The notes: generated by a model from the letters alone, not told the origin. DNA of 64,000 nt from Ignavibacteriales bacterium (GCA_020635255.1 JACKAC010000001.1:434001-498000), one strand, 5' to 3'; numbered from the stretch's first letter, positions 43,684-53,690 are shown. Made by a program: numbers and translations.

Positions 43684-46600
43684 TTATTTTAAAATATTTG
43701 CAAGATTCATTATAATTTTATTTCTGTCAAATCTGTCATTTATCCAGTCTGAATATTTAATCCGATAAAATTCCCACCCGGCTGCTTCTAATACCCTTTG
43801 TCTTTCTTCATCACTATCAATATAAATACCATAAATTTCATCAACTTCATTTTGGAAATGTGTAGGTCCATCGCATTCAACGGCAATACGATTGCCATTA
43901 ATTATATTACTGATTACAAAATCAATCTTAAAGCCACAGCTTTCAACTTGGTTTTGTATTGTATAATTATTATCAAAACTATTCCTTATAAAGTAGTAAA
44001 ACTCTTCTTCAAAATATGAATCGAAGGGTTTTAAAGTAATTGAATTAATATCAACTCTCCCATACTCCTCAATATATTCCAGGTATTTTTTAATCCAGAT
44101 ACGATTGGGAACATCAATTGTATCCATGCTGGTAAAGCAATGAACTTGCAATTTTGCTCTTGAAAAAGCGACATTAACTCTACCTTTATTAATATCTCCC
44201 CGAATATCCCCACCTTCACCAGTTAATGGAATATACCGATTCTTTTGATCAGGGGATCTGATTACAAACGAATAAATAATTATATCTTTCTCATCTCCCT
44301 GAATACCTTCAATAATACTGATCTTAAAGTTGTCTCTATCTTCATTTAAATTATTCTTTTCGAAAAGATCACGGATGTAAGATGCTTGGGCATTAAAAAA
44401 GGTTAAAATTCCTATTGACTTATCTTTATATTTTTCATCACTTCTTAATTCCTGAAACAAAGACAATATTCCATTTGCTTCAGTTACATTAACATTGTCA
44501 GATATTTCTATATTTAAGTCAGGGATCACTTTATGAATATTTAATATTCGATTAGTGTCTTTGTATGTGAGATAGTGACTATTAAGTGGGATAAGATTTT
44601 TACCATTAGGTTTATAAAAATTCTTATTACTAAATTCTATTAATTCTTTAGGCGATCTATAATGGTAGTGAAGGGTTTTGTAAATGAACCCTCTGTTCTT
44701 TGCAATATCTAATACAGATTGCACTGATGACCCGGTTGCTTTTATTTGTAATTCTTCGGGAATTGAATATCGAGCTGCCAATTCATCAAAAACTCTATTA
44801 GATTTAAACATTATTGTATTATCTCTCATTTGCTCACTGTCTCCAACAAACAATGCTTTCCGAGATCTGAACATAACTGGCAAAGTATATGCAACGTTAC
44901 ATTGGGAAGCCTCGTCCAAAAGAACATAGTCAAAAAGTTCATTTTCAAGTGGGATAATCCGACTGGCATCATCTAATTCCATTATCCAGATTGGAATTAA
45001 TTTTAATATTGTTTTAAAATTATCAGGATCCTTCCTTATATTATCAAAGGTTTTAAATGCTTTTTTGGATTTTCCAAAAGCTCGTGATAACTTTTGGATG
45101 ATTTTTCGTACTGATTGTCCGGTTTGCCATTGAGACAATATATTTTTGCTTACAATATTTTGTATGTATTGTGCAATGTGATTATTTCGGAGTTTTTCTT
45201 CTTCTTTTGAATCAAGATTTAGAGAGGAGCCATCTTGATTCAAAATTGTTTTCAATTCATTTTTTATTGAGAATACTCTTAAAATTGAATTTTTTACAAT
45301 ATTAAAATCAGGTTCACCTCCCTTCTTTATAAAAGAGGCTAATGTTTTAAACTGAGTAAAGGAAATCCCACAATCATTTAATTTTTCATTTAATTCATTA
45401 TAAAGTGATTCTAGCCTATCTTTATTCTCAAGATAAATACAGTAATTTAAAACTGAATTCACTTTAGTAACAGCTTCACTCCTTGATATATCTGAATTCA
45501 GAATATCATCAATACTATCGATTATTTCCCTGGGTAAGTTCTTTCTAAAGGAACGAAGTCTAAAATTCCTGAAAGAATTGTTTAATTTTCTAAATGTAAT
45601 TGAATGTCTGTCATAACCACTGATTTTTATATCTTCACAATATTTTTTAATAGAATCGGAGTATACGTATCCTTTTAAATCATCGAGAGGGAATTTATTA
45701 TCAGTAACAGTTTTATTCTCTTCGTATTTTGTTACATTGTTTTTTAACAGTGCTATTTCGGTCAATAATTTTTTAAAGTAGTTCCACTCATCATAAGAAA
45801 AGGTATTTGTAAATTTTTCTAAGTTATTGATTTCAATATTAAATTCTTTTAATCCTTTTAATTCTTGATAAAGAGAATAACAATTTCTTTGGATCGATAA
45901 TTCTTCATTAAGGTTGTTTCTTGTCTTTGCTATCCTATCAACAATCTCATTTAGATTAGTATTATCAGCTAACTTTGCTTGATAAACAAGGTTGTCAACA
46001 AAGGAACCAATACCACTTAATTGAGGAGCTATTCCATCTGCTTCATCCTCTTCTCCAATTTGTGTTGAACTTGGATTTGGTATATATCCGTAAAGATATT
46101 TAATGTTTAGAGAATTTAATTTATCCTTTACGACTTTAAGTGCTTGAGCTTTTTGACTTACAAAAAGTACTCTATTGCCATTAGCAGCAAGATGACAAAG
46201 TATGTTGGAAATTGTCTCTGACTTTCCGGTTCCAGGTGGACCTTGAACTATTGCTGATTTATTTGCTAAGATTGACAATGTGGATAGCTGATATTTATCG
46301 TAGAGGAATGGAAAGTATAGATTTCTTTCATACGGGATGCCACCTTCCTCGTTAAGATATTCATCGCTAGTCCAACTTGACAATGCAGTTTGATTTAAAT
46401 CTTCCTCAGTTAATTTTGATAATTTTGCCAGGTCTTCTGCAAGAAAATAGTTTGCTTTTGGATTAATGGAAAGTTTGACGTCATTTGTATTAAAAGAATC
46501 TTCATCAAATCCTGCCTCTTTTAATTTTAGTTGTCTTTTGATATCATGCCAAATGTCATAGAAAATATCCATTTTCACAATTGGCAGGGAAAGCTTACCA

Positions 46601-47175
46601 TCCATTTCGTAAACACCCATCTTCTCAAGTAACTCATAGTATAAATCCTCACCAAGTATTGTTTCTAGCATGCTAATATTTACATGCACTTCAGGATCGA
46701 CAGAATATATAGAATATACACCGGAATCCTTTTCAATTTTTACCGGAATCGAGAAAAGGGGATATCTATCAATTGTGGTCTCAACTTCAGTATCAGTATC
46801 ATCAGCATCAAACAAGACGTCATCAGTATTAATAGGGAGTTCAATCTCAAAAAATCCAAAACTAAGGAGGATCTGTTTTGTGAACTGGTTATTTCTATAT
46901 TTGCTTACAATCTCCTCAATTTTATTTGCAATCTTTTTCTCTTCATTATACTCGCTCCTATCTTCCTCTGGAATTTGATAAGGATCGTATTCATAAAATA
47001 ATTCGAGATTAATTGTTTCCGCTACTTTCCCGTCAGTATCACCATTAAGCAAGCCAAGTAAATTAAAATATCGGTTTGATAAGAGTAGAGAATCTTTTTG
47101 AGGTCCTACAATTGTTTTATCCCGAGCAATTTTTACATATCCGAGACAATATTTAATAAAATTTAATAGATCCAT
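43684..47175 (-). CDS. SF1 (DNA2/Nam7-like) helicase with C-terminal Vsr-like endonuclease
   Basis: The 1163-residue protein has Walker A IVQGPPGTGKSETISNIL (about 307-324), a long helical insertion (about 380-720), Walker B YVLLDEASQCNVAYTLP (about 745-761), VFVGDSEQM-like ALFVGDSEQMRD, FHYRSPKELI and IIEGIQGDEKDIIIYSFV...GRVNVAFSRAKLQVHCF. The C-terminal 95 residues (QVESCGFKIDFVISNIINGNRIAVECDGPTHFQ...DEERQRVLEAAGWEFYRIKYSDW) match the DUF559/MTES_1575 Vsr-like nuclease fold. Fusions of this type are single-protein defence candidates. It heads an operon with the unknown gene and the HD hydrolase. Confidence 0.85.
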   Translation of the reverse strand: MDLLNFIKYCLGYVKIARDKTIVGPQKDSLLLSNRYFNLLGLLNGDTDGKVAETINLELFYEYDPYQIPEEDRSEYNEEKKIANKIEEIVSKYRNNQFTKQILLSFGFFEIELPINTDDVLFDADDTDTEVETTIDRYPLFSIPVKIEKDSGVYSIYSVDPEVHVNISMLETILGEDLYYELLEKMGVYEMDGKLSLPIVKMDIFYDIWHDIKRQLKLKEAGFDEDSFNTNDVKLSINPKANYFLAEDLAKLSKLTEEDLNQTALSSWTSDEYLNEEGGIPYERNLYFPFLYDKYQLSTLSILANKSAIVQGPPGTGKSETISNILCHLAANGNRVLFVSQKAQALKVVKDKLNSLNIKYLYGYIPNPSSTQIGEEDEADGIAPQLSGIGSFVDNLVYQAKLADNTNLNEIVDRIAKTRNNLNEELSIQRNCYSLYQELKGLKEFNIEINNLEKFTNTFSYDEWNYFKKLLTEIALLKNNVTKYEENKTVTDNKFPLDDLKGYVYSDSIKKYCEDIKISGYDRHSITFRKLNNSFRNFRLRSFRKNLPREIIDSIDDILNSDISRSEAVTKVNSVLNYCIYLENKDRLESLYNELNEKLNDCGISFTQFKTLASFIKKGGEPDFNIVKNSILRVFSIKNELKTILNQDGSSLNLDSKEEEKLRNNHIAQYIQNIVSKNILSQWQTGQSVRKIIQKLSRAFGKSKKAFKTFDNIRKDPDNFKTILKLIPIWIMELDDASRIIPLENELFDYVLLDEASQCNVAYTLPVMFRSRKALFVGDSEQMRDNTIMFKSNRVFDELAARYSIPEELQIKATGSSVQSVLDIAKNRGFIYKTLHYHYRSPKELIEFSNKNFYKPNGKNLIPLNSHYLTYKDTNRILNIHKVIPDLNIEISDNVNVTEANGILSLFQELRSDEKYKDKSIGILTFFNAQASYIRDLFEKNNLNEDRDNFKISIIEGIQGDEKDIIIYSFVIRSPDQKNRYIPLTGEGGDIRGDINKGRVNVAFSRAKLQVHCFTSMDTIDVPNRIWIKKYLEYIEEYGRVDINSITLKPFDSYFEEEFYYFIRNSFDNNYTIQNQVESCGFKIDFVISNIINGNRIAVECDGPTHFQNEVDEIYGIYIDSDEERQRVLEAAGWEFYRIKYSDWINDRFDRNKIIMNLANILK

Positions 47176-47349
47176 ATATTTAAAAGCAATATTTCTTGTG
47201 ATTATGTTGACTACATTTTCTCAATAGTTTCGAACATGTGTTTTGGTTAATTAAATTGGAATAAATCCATCTAGAATATTTTTTATGTGTGATACATCTT
47301 GGTTTTGTATTTCATGTTGAATATTTGGATTTCTACTGATTCTGTTATT

Positions 47350-47859
47350 TTAAGTAAAATAATTTTCTATAATGGATTTCAGTTCAAAGGTATTGTTTGC
47401 AACATAATCTGGAGCAGCCTTCATAAGATTATTTTTATTCTCCGAACCCCATAGGCATGCAATAGATTTCATCCCGGCCTTTTTGGCAGAAATTATATCA
47501 CTATCTAAGTCACCGGCAGTTAATATTTGACTATTGTCCAATTTTAATAATTCAGATGCCTTAAAAAGGGGTTCAGGGTCAGGTTTTTTTTTGGTAGTAT
47601 CATGAAAGCAAACTGTTTCATTTATTTCCCATTTATTATATTCTATTATTTTTTCGCAATATGGCCTGGGAGCTGATGTAACAATGGCAATTTTAATTTT
47701 TTTTCCGTTCAAATAATTAATCAATTCTGAAATGCCTGGATATGAAGTTAAATATGGAATTAATTCATAAACTTTTTTCCATTTTCTGGCAGTTCTATAA
47801 ACTTCTGCCTTTTTGGAATTTATAAGAGTCATATCAAGGTCGAAAATCAAAGCACTCAT
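47350..47859 (-). CDS. HAD-superfamily hydrolase linked to ShosTA-like genes
   Basis: The 169-residue protein has motif I IFDLDMTLINS (Asp nucleophile and D+2), motif II IVTSAPR and motif III/IV KKKPDPEPLF...TAGDLDSDIISAKKAGM. It is a small phosphoglycolate-phosphatase-like HAD with a short cap. Its start overlaps the stop of the DprA-like gene by 4 bp (ATGA), so it is the third gene of the PRTase-DprA-HAD unit. It may dephosphorylate the product or substrate of the phosphoribosyltransferase. The 175-bp AT-rich gap downstream holds no gene. Confidence 0.85.
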   Translation of the reverse strand: MSALIFDLDMTLINSKKAEVYRTARKWKKVYELIPYLTSYPGISELINYLNGKKIKIAIVTSAPRPYCEKIIEYNKWEINETVCFHDTTKKKPDPEPLFKASELLKLDNSQILTAGDLDSDIISAKKAGMKSIACLWGSENKNNLMKAAPDYVANNTFELKSIIENYFT

Positions 47860-49007
47860 TCTAATGGTAATTTATAATTATCAATTGGCATACCGTAAAA
47901 TAATTTTTTTTTATCATCATATTTCCATTCATAGTCCGGGTCTAACTTGTTACTCCATTCTTTAAATTTATTTGGTTTGTGAAAATATTTTTTAACGGTT
48001 GCCGGTTTTCTATTAACCCTCTTTGCAAAATTTTCAATACTAAGAGTCAAATTACTTTCTTTATTGTTTTCTTCAAATATTTCAGGATTATCTAAGGTAT
48101 TAGATTTGTTCAATCTTTCAAAATATTCGTATTTAATTTTATTCATTAAATCATAAACATCTTTTGAATCTTTAACAGGAACAGCTCTCTTTTCCTCAAT
48201 GAGCTTTTTGTTACCTTTTGACATATCATTTTGTTTTTCAACAGGGTGAGATATGCAATATAGTAGCCTTTTTTGATTTTCTGTAAATTTTACAGTATGC
48301 ATAGATCCTCCTTTTTCGTTAGTCTCGATTACTACCGTAGCAAGGCTGGATCCACTTTGAAGCCTGTCCCTTTCGACAAAATAATATTTTTGCGGTTCTA
48401 TTCCATATGAATATTCTGAAAGTAAGCAACCTCCTGAATCGATTATTTGGTCGGCTAATATCTGATTTTGCCTTGGATAAATCTTATGTAATCCGTGAGC
48501 AAGGAATGCAGCAGTTCTTCCGTTTTTAGATAAACACCCTTTGTGGGCAGCGGTGTCACATCCAAGAGCAAGCCCACTTACAACGGTAATATTGTTTTCT
48601 GCAAGATGTTCACCAACTCTGTGCCCCATTTTATCTCCCCATACAGATGGATTTCTGGTTCCAATAACCGCAACCGTGGGATAATCATTTAAACAAGAAA
48701 TATCTCCTCTATAATAAAGAATCACTGGGGGGTCTTGAATTTCCTTTAGTAAAATAGGGAATTCAATATCATTGAATCCGACAGTATTAATCTTTTCTAT
48801 TTTTAGTCTATCAAAGTCTTCAATAACCTTTTCATAATGATTCAAAAACAAACTTTTAGATAAGGTTTTGGTTTTTGAGCAAATTGAATTGTAAAATTCA
48901 ATTGGATCTTTAATAAATGGAGGATTAGATTCAATAATCTTAATAACACTTTTCTTTCCAATGTTAGGAATACTTAATAAAGCTGCAATTTGTAAATTAC
49001 TTAACAT
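47856..49007 (-). CDS. DprA/SLOG-family protein, ShosA-like
   Basis: The 383-residue protein begins with a helix-hairpin-helix-like LLSIPNIGKKSVIKIIES, then the DprA Rossmann/SLOG core: VAVIGTRNPSVWGDKMGHRVGEHLAENNITVVSGLALGCDTAAHKGCL...TAAFLAHGLHKIYPRQNQ...LLSEYSYGIEPQKYYFVERDRL..GSSLATVVIETNEKGGSMHTVKF. The C-terminus (about 320-383) is a HTH-like PATVKKYFHKPNKFKEW. Its partner is a phosphoribosyltransferase rather than competence genes, the layout of the ShosTA toxin-antitoxin/defence pair, where the DprA-like protein is antitoxin. It overlaps both neighbours by a few bases. Confidence 0.83.
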   Translation of the reverse strand: MLSNLQIAALLSIPNIGKKSVIKIIESNPPFIKDPIEFYNSICSKTKTLSKSLFLNHYEKVIEDFDRLKIEKINTVGFNDIEFPILLKEIQDPPVILYYRGDISCLNDYPTVAVIGTRNPSVWGDKMGHRVGEHLAENNITVVSGLALGCDTAAHKGCLSKNGRTAAFLAHGLHKIYPRQNQILADQIIDSGGCLLSEYSYGIEPQKYYFVERDRLQSGSSLATVVIETNEKGGSMHTVKFTENQKRLLYCISHPVEKQNDMSKGNKKLIEEKRAVPVKDSKDVYDLMNKIKYEYFERLNKSNTLDNPEIFEENNKESNLTLSIENFAKRVNRKPATVKKYFHKPNKFKEWSNKLDPDYEWKYDDKKKLFYGMPIDNYKLPLE

Positions 49008-49966
49008 ATTAATTTAATTTTTTTTACATTTTTCCCCAGAAATACACCAATAACCGATTTAGCTCCAACCGATTTTAACTCACTAGCCATTTCGCGAAAA
49101 CTTCTGCCCGTATTGTAAATATCATCAACTAATATAATAGATTTATCTTTTAAGTTTGGATTAAGATTAATTCTTTCATTAAAAGGAAGAGAATTGGAAA
49201 CTCCGCTTATGTGCTTTGGTTCTCTATCAAGCTTGCTTTGAATTAATCCAAAACCATTACTCATTCCGGTTTCTCTACAAACTTTCTCAGCAAAATTTTG
49301 AAATCTTGTTTTTGTTTTTTCTTTGGTTGAAGCTGGAATGAAAGCCAATGTCTGGTTCTTTAAAAATTCACTACCAAATTTATTATTTAAGCAAGATGAA
49401 AGAGTAAACACAAATCTATTTTCTCCATCTTTAAATTTCCAAATTGTTTCTCTGAAAACTCTTTGGTAAGGAGTAATCTCTTCATCGGTGTAAGTGAATT
49501 TTGCGTAATAATCGTCAATATAATAGCATTCAAAAATGTCTTCTTTAAAATTACCTTTGAATACCCTGAATAAATAATTTTTCCATTTATCACCAATAGT
49601 TTTTTCAATCTTGAATGAAAAAAAGCGATCAGGTATTTGATATTTTAAATTAAACTTATCGAACGAAGATTGATATATCCTAATAATTCCATTCTCACCA
49701 GAGACCCTAACTTGCCATGGATATTGGCCTTCCCACGCCTTGATATCTATATTTTTTTCTCCATTAGTGACTGCGACGAAAGGTCCTTCTACAAATTGAT
49801 TTTCTTTTTCTTGTTCGCTTGTAACAAAATGGAGAAATATAATATCACCCTTTTGTACAGAGGATACCGGAGTAGTATCGTTATTTGACTTTTGCCCAAA
49901 TAGCATTCTGTCAATACATTCCTGGTAAGTCCTTTTGCTACACCTAAATAAATAATAATTTATCAT
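49001..49966 (-). CDS. Phosphoribosyltransferase-domain protein, ShosT-like
   Basis: The 321-residue protein ends with a type I PRTase domain (about 200-321): DKSIILVDDIYNTGRSFREMASELKSVGAKSVIGVFLGK carries the PRPP-binding loop with the two acidic residues followed by TGRS. The N-terminal 150 residues (FRCSKRTYQECIDRMLFGQK...PVSSVQKGDIIFLHFVTSEQEKENQFVEGPFVA) resemble an EVE/PUA-like nucleic-acid-binding fold. As ShosT-like toxin it would disturb nucleotide metabolism when freed from its DprA-like partner. The ORF overlaps that partner by 7 bp. Confidence 0.75.
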   Translation of the reverse strand: MINYYLFRCSKRTYQECIDRMLFGQKSNNDTTPVSSVQKGDIIFLHFVTSEQEKENQFVEGPFVAVTNGEKNIDIKAWEGQYPWQVRVSGENGIIRIYQSSFDKFNLKYQIPDRFFSFKIEKTIGDKWKNYLFRVFKGNFKEDIFECYYIDDYYAKFTYTDEEITPYQRVFRETIWKFKDGENRFVFTLSSCLNNKFGSEFLKNQTLAFIPASTKEKTKTRFQNFAEKVCRETGMSNGFGLIQSKLDREPKHISGVSNSLPFNERINLNPNLKDKSIILVDDIYNTGRSFREMASELKSVGAKSVIGVFLGKNVKKIKLIC

Positions 49967-49990
49967 AACATAGAATTAATTTCTTCAGGT

Positions 49991-51772
49991 TTACTTTTCA
50001 GCCGGATCTGCTGTTTTATCATTCTTAAAATATGAACCATAGGATACTTCATACCCGAGACGATTCAATAATTCATAAACTATCTCCAATTGATCCTGGT
50101 CCAGCCTGATATTTAATTTATTGTTAAGTTTCACAATCTCTACTTTTCCCTTCTTCATAAGCGGCTTTAATCTTACGGTTTTTTCCATATATTCATCAGC
50201 CTCGTCAAAATCCTTTGACATAAAACTTACAATTGCTAAGGCTAAATAAGTTTCGACATTTTTTTTGTTTTTTTCCAAAGCCTTTAAGAGTTCTTTCTTC
50301 GCTGATTCGTAATCCTTAGTATCAATGTAGCAATATCCCAAAGCTGTAAAATAATTATCGTTGTCATAATAATCCTGTGAAAGCGCCTCTTTAAGGTCTT
50401 CTATTGCTTTATTAATGTGCTTTGAATTCTTATAAGATACCGCCCTTCTATAAAATACCTTGCTGCTAAGAAAGGATTCTTGTGAAAATTTAATCATGTA
50501 TGAATAATTATAAGCTGATTCAGTATATTTCCTTTGCGTAAAATATATTTCAGCTAATTTTTCATAAGCAATTACATAAGTGGAATCTGTATAAATAGAA
50601 TTATAATAGTTTGTCATGGCTGATATTGTATCGCCCTTTTTTAAGTAGATATCTCCTTTTAAACTATATGGATACGGGTCATCATAATTCAGCTCAAGTG
50701 CTTTGTCGCAATATTTAATTGCATTATCATAATATCCCAAGTACTCATAGTCCATAAAGGCCAGATAGAAGTATGTTTGCGGGTCGTTATTGCGAAGGTT
50801 CAGAGATCTGTCAAAATCTTTTGAAGCATCCGTTAATTTGTCGTCTTTCATATATGAATAACCGCGTTCTCTAAAGAACTTTGCATCGTGATCGTTGAGA
50901 TCAACTGCTATCGTGAAGTTATCGATAGCTTTTTTATAATTTCCAACATTTGAGTAACAAATTCCCTTTAAATAGTATACATTTGCGTCATCCGGAAAAC
51001 AGGCAATGTAACCTTCTAGTAAATCAATGCACCTGACATAATCAGACCTGCTATAAAGATCATACGCAATACAGTATTCATGCATTGCTGAAACAGCCTT
51101 TGGATCGTCAGGACTGATTATTTTTGTGTTCAAAAAATCGTCTGATCTTACGGCAAAATTAAGAGTTTGAACGCCAACATCCTTATAAGAAGAACATGTA
51201 ATTCCTATCAATTCACCATTTGAATTTACTAATGCTCCTCCACTGCTTCCACCTGATATGCTGGCAGTATACTGCAGGAAGATTTGGTCTTTAAACGGGA
51301 ACTGGTAAATATTTGAAAGAACTCCATCGGAAAAAGTATTGCTGATGGAAAATGGGTTACCATATGCATATACTTCAGAACCTTTTTTAATATCAATCGT
51401 TGACACCGGTTTTATGTAATATTTTAGTTCTTCGTTTAATTTTAATATCAGTATATCCTTTTCCGGATTTGCTCCTATAATCTTTGGGTTATAATACGTA
51501 GTACCATCAATTTCTAAATTCATTCTGCAGTCTTTATCGAATAAATGAAAATTTGTCCATATCACTCCTGAAGGATCGACCACTACGCCGCTTCCCTGAT
51601 TGTTATAATCGCCGCTTCCGTCATAACTTGTAATATAGACGATAGCCCCCGATATCTTATCATGTACCTCATCGCTTCTAAGCTGAGAAAATACTTCACC
51701 TGTAAGTGAGATCAATAGAGTGAGAATAATAAATGCTCCGATTAATATCTTATTCGTATTTAAATTTTTCAT
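49991..51772 (-). CDS. Exported trypsin-like serine protease with TPR repeats
   Basis: The 593-residue protein has a signal peptide ending VFSQ (about residue 30), a chymotrypsin/HtrA-type protease domain with His76 (NFHLFDKDC), Asp106 (EKDILILKL) and Ser177 (ISGGSSGGALVNSNGELIGI), then about eight to ten TPR units (about 235-560, e.g. YYLKGICYSNVGNYKKAIDNFTIAVDLN). The protease is periplasmic or surface-facing, with TPRs selecting substrate or partner. No PDZ domain is visible. It is 35 bp downstream of an ARPP-1 gene on the same strand. Confidence 0.85.
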   Translation of the reverse strand: MKNLNTNKILIGAFIILTLLISLTGEVFSQLRSDEVHDKISGAIVYITSYDGSGDYNNQGSGVVVDPSGVIWTNFHLFDKDCRMNLEIDGTTYYNPKIIGANPEKDILILKLNEELKYYIKPVSTIDIKKGSEVYAYGNPFSISNTFSDGVLSNIYQFPFKDQIFLQYTASISGGSSGGALVNSNGELIGITCSSYKDVGVQTLNFAVRSDDFLNTKIISPDDPKAVSAMHEYCIAYDLYSRSDYVRCIDLLEGYIACFPDDANVYYLKGICYSNVGNYKKAIDNFTIAVDLNDHDAKFFRERGYSYMKDDKLTDASKDFDRSLNLRNNDPQTYFYLAFMDYEYLGYYDNAIKYCDKALELNYDDPYPYSLKGDIYLKKGDTISAMTNYYNSIYTDSTYVIAYEKLAEIYFTQRKYTESAYNYSYMIKFSQESFLSSKVFYRRAVSYKNSKHINKAIEDLKEALSQDYYDNDNYFTALGYCYIDTKDYESAKKELLKALEKNKKNVETYLALAIVSFMSKDFDEADEYMEKTVRLKPLMKKGKVEIVKLNNKLNIRLDQDQLEIVYELLNRLGYEVSYGSYFKNDKTADPAEK

Positions 51773-51807
51773 TTTTTCTTTATCCTTAAATCCGTTATCT
51801 GAAAATT

Positions 51808-52764
51808 TTAGATAACGGGATTTTTTAGTTCTGAAATGTTTAAGTGAACAATCTCACTGTTGAACTGAAGTGAGCTTCCGATAATATTCCCTGTCTGGAG
51901 CCTGAGATCTATTCCTTCCCCGACAGGCTCGTTTATATTCTTTGGATTGTTTTCAAATTCATCAAGGAATATTTCTGTTTTGTTTAACAATACTGTCTCT
52001 TCTGGCTTTTCCTCCAGGTTCATCCTGTAGATTTCAATAGCCGAAGATGTGATCAGTTTCTTAAAATACTCTTTGTAAATATCTGTTCGGTTGTAAACAT
52101 CCAGGCTGATAAGATTGTTCTTGAAAAATATCGCCGCTCCATTTGCCTTCTCTGTGATCTTAAATCTGTTTACAAACTTATCAAAATCCACAGGCATATC
52201 GGAAAAGAGATTTGTCATGTCCAATGTTTTCGAATGTTTATTATGATCTGTTTGCCTGTATTGTATCTCCTCCCAAACCTTGGACTGTTTTGAACTAAAG
52301 GATTTATCATTTCTCAGACTTCTTTGAACATCGATGTTCTTTACTTTTCTGAGAAGTGACGGAGCATAAAAATCTGAAGGTTTGAAATTTCTCCTGGAGT
52401 AATTCCACCTGCCCCTTTCTACACAGCTAACCGGGATAATGGTGATGGAATTTGGCCCGATAAATACTGAGGTGTTTAAGAGGCGGTTCTGTTTGCCTCC
52501 TTCCAGGATATCTCCGTCTGAGAAAAATACATAACTCCTTGAAGAATTTGTTATCTTCAGTGAATTTACTTTCCCTGAATCAGATATTTCAGAGATGTGA
52601 ATTATTCCTTCATTAATAGCCCTGTTTCCGGAGATATAGTCCAGGCTGTTTACATTACCGTATTCAAACTGTAGAACTGAAAGGCACTTTGCTGATTGAA
52701 CTGATTTAAAGATGGTTTCCATATCAACGTTGTTTAGTTTACTGTCAATATAGAAGTTTTTCAA
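51808..52764 (-). CDS. ARPP-1 (DUF6569) domain protein
   Basis: The 318-residue protein contains the ARPP-1 family signature YVFFSDGDILEGGKQNRLLNTSVFIGPNSITIIPVSCVERGRWNY (about 78-121). The family name refers to proteins associated with ARG and rhodanese-phosphatase domains; its biochemical activity is not known. There is no signal peptide. It is followed by the exported protease gene (35 bp) and preceded by a WYL-like regulator (36 bp), so the three form one unit. Confidence 0.85.
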   Translation of the reverse strand: MKNFYIDSKLNNVDMETIFKSVQSAKCLSVLQFEYGNVNSLDYISGNRAINEGIIHISEISDSGKVNSLKITNSSRSYVFFSDGDILEGGKQNRLLNTSVFIGPNSITIIPVSCVERGRWNYSRRNFKPSDFYAPSLLRKVKNIDVQRSLRNDKSFSSKQSKVWEEIQYRQTDHNKHSKTLDMTNLFSDMPVDFDKFVNRFKITEKANGAAIFFKNNLISLDVYNRTDIYKEYFKKLITSSAIEIYRMNLEEKPEETVLLNKTEIFLDEFENNPKNINEPVGEGIDLRLQTGNIIGSSLQFNSEIVHLNISELKNPVI

Positions 52765-52800
52765 AGAAAGTTACTATCAGTCAGTGATAATAATTTAAGC

Positions 52801-53592
52801 TTATCTATGGAGTTTTTTGAACATATTTATCGCGTTTTGACGATTTTTTTCCTTAAGAGAAATGGAATCATCAATTTCGCGCACTTTCAAACTAATATTG
52901 TAATAGGCTTGATTCAAAGATTTTTCCTCATGTAATAAATCATCATCGTTATCATCTCTAACTAAAGCAGGTCCTTGACGTAAATAAACTGTATTTTGAG
53001 ATATATATCTTTTAACTTTATCCTCAATTTCATTTCGATTGACTGAAAGGTTATGGAGGTCATTTAACAGTTGAATGTTGCTAAGTTCTTTCGTATTGAA
53101 AAAATGTATAGTTTCATCTTTTTGAAAAACAATATTAATTTCATCTAATTTGAATATATGTAAAGGGACACATGAAATAAATCTAACGTCCCCATTTGTA
53201 TTTTTTACAGACACGTTTATAAAAAGTTTATTTGCAAGGCCATGTATAAATTTCATTACAAGCTTATCTCCGAGGATTTCGTTTAGATCACTAAAGTCAA
53301 ATGAGTCGTCCAGGTATAATACAGACGAGAATTTTGCTATAATGAATTCATTGCAAATACATTTGTACAAGTTTTCATCAATTTCACTTATTAATTCAAC
53401 GCCACTCCGTGCTTCTGAATGTATTTGAATCCCAACAGATCGTAAATCAGAAAGATATCTGTCAATTGAGGGAATGCTTTTATCACAAATTTCAGCTAAA
53501 TCATCACGAGTAACCTTGGAGTTAGAAAAAATTATGTGTAAAGTTATTGTTAATAAATCCTTGGCCTTTTCAGGTTTAAACCTGTCTAGCAT
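52801..53592 (-). CDS. HTH regulator with degenerate WYL-like domain
   Basis: The 263-residue protein has an N-terminal winged helix (about 10-66: DLLTITLHIIFSNSKVTRDDLAEICDKSIPSIDRYLSDLRSVGIQIHSEARSGVELI) of the type found in WYL regulators. The middle part has VSVKNTNGDVRFISCVPLHIFKLDEINIVFQKDETIHFFNTKELSNIQLL, similar in strand order to a WYL domain but without the W-Y-L triad. It leads the protease/ARPP-1 operon and is divergent from the 53691 gene, so it may repress both. Confidence 0.65.
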   Translation of the reverse strand: MLDRFKPEKAKDLLTITLHIIFSNSKVTRDDLAEICDKSIPSIDRYLSDLRSVGIQIHSEARSGVELISEIDENLYKCICNEFIIAKFSSVLYLDDSFDFSDLNEILGDKLVMKFIHGLANKLFINVSVKNTNGDVRFISCVPLHIFKLDEINIVFQKDETIHFFNTKELSNIQLLNDLHNLSVNRNEIEDKVKRYISQNTVYLRQGPALVRDDNDDDLLHEEKSLNQAYYNISLKVREIDDSISLKEKNRQNAINMFKKLHR

Positions 53593-53690
53593 TATAATAT
53601 TGTTTAATTCGTAAACTAATATTAAATTTTTTTAATCATAAAAAAAACTACTAAATAACTGTTATAATTAAACCTGATATTTTATAAATT

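Noticed and set aside
43798..44019. Plus-strand frame opposite the Vsr-like domain
   Set aside because: Antisense shadow; the minus-strand reading carries clear nuclease and helicase motifs.
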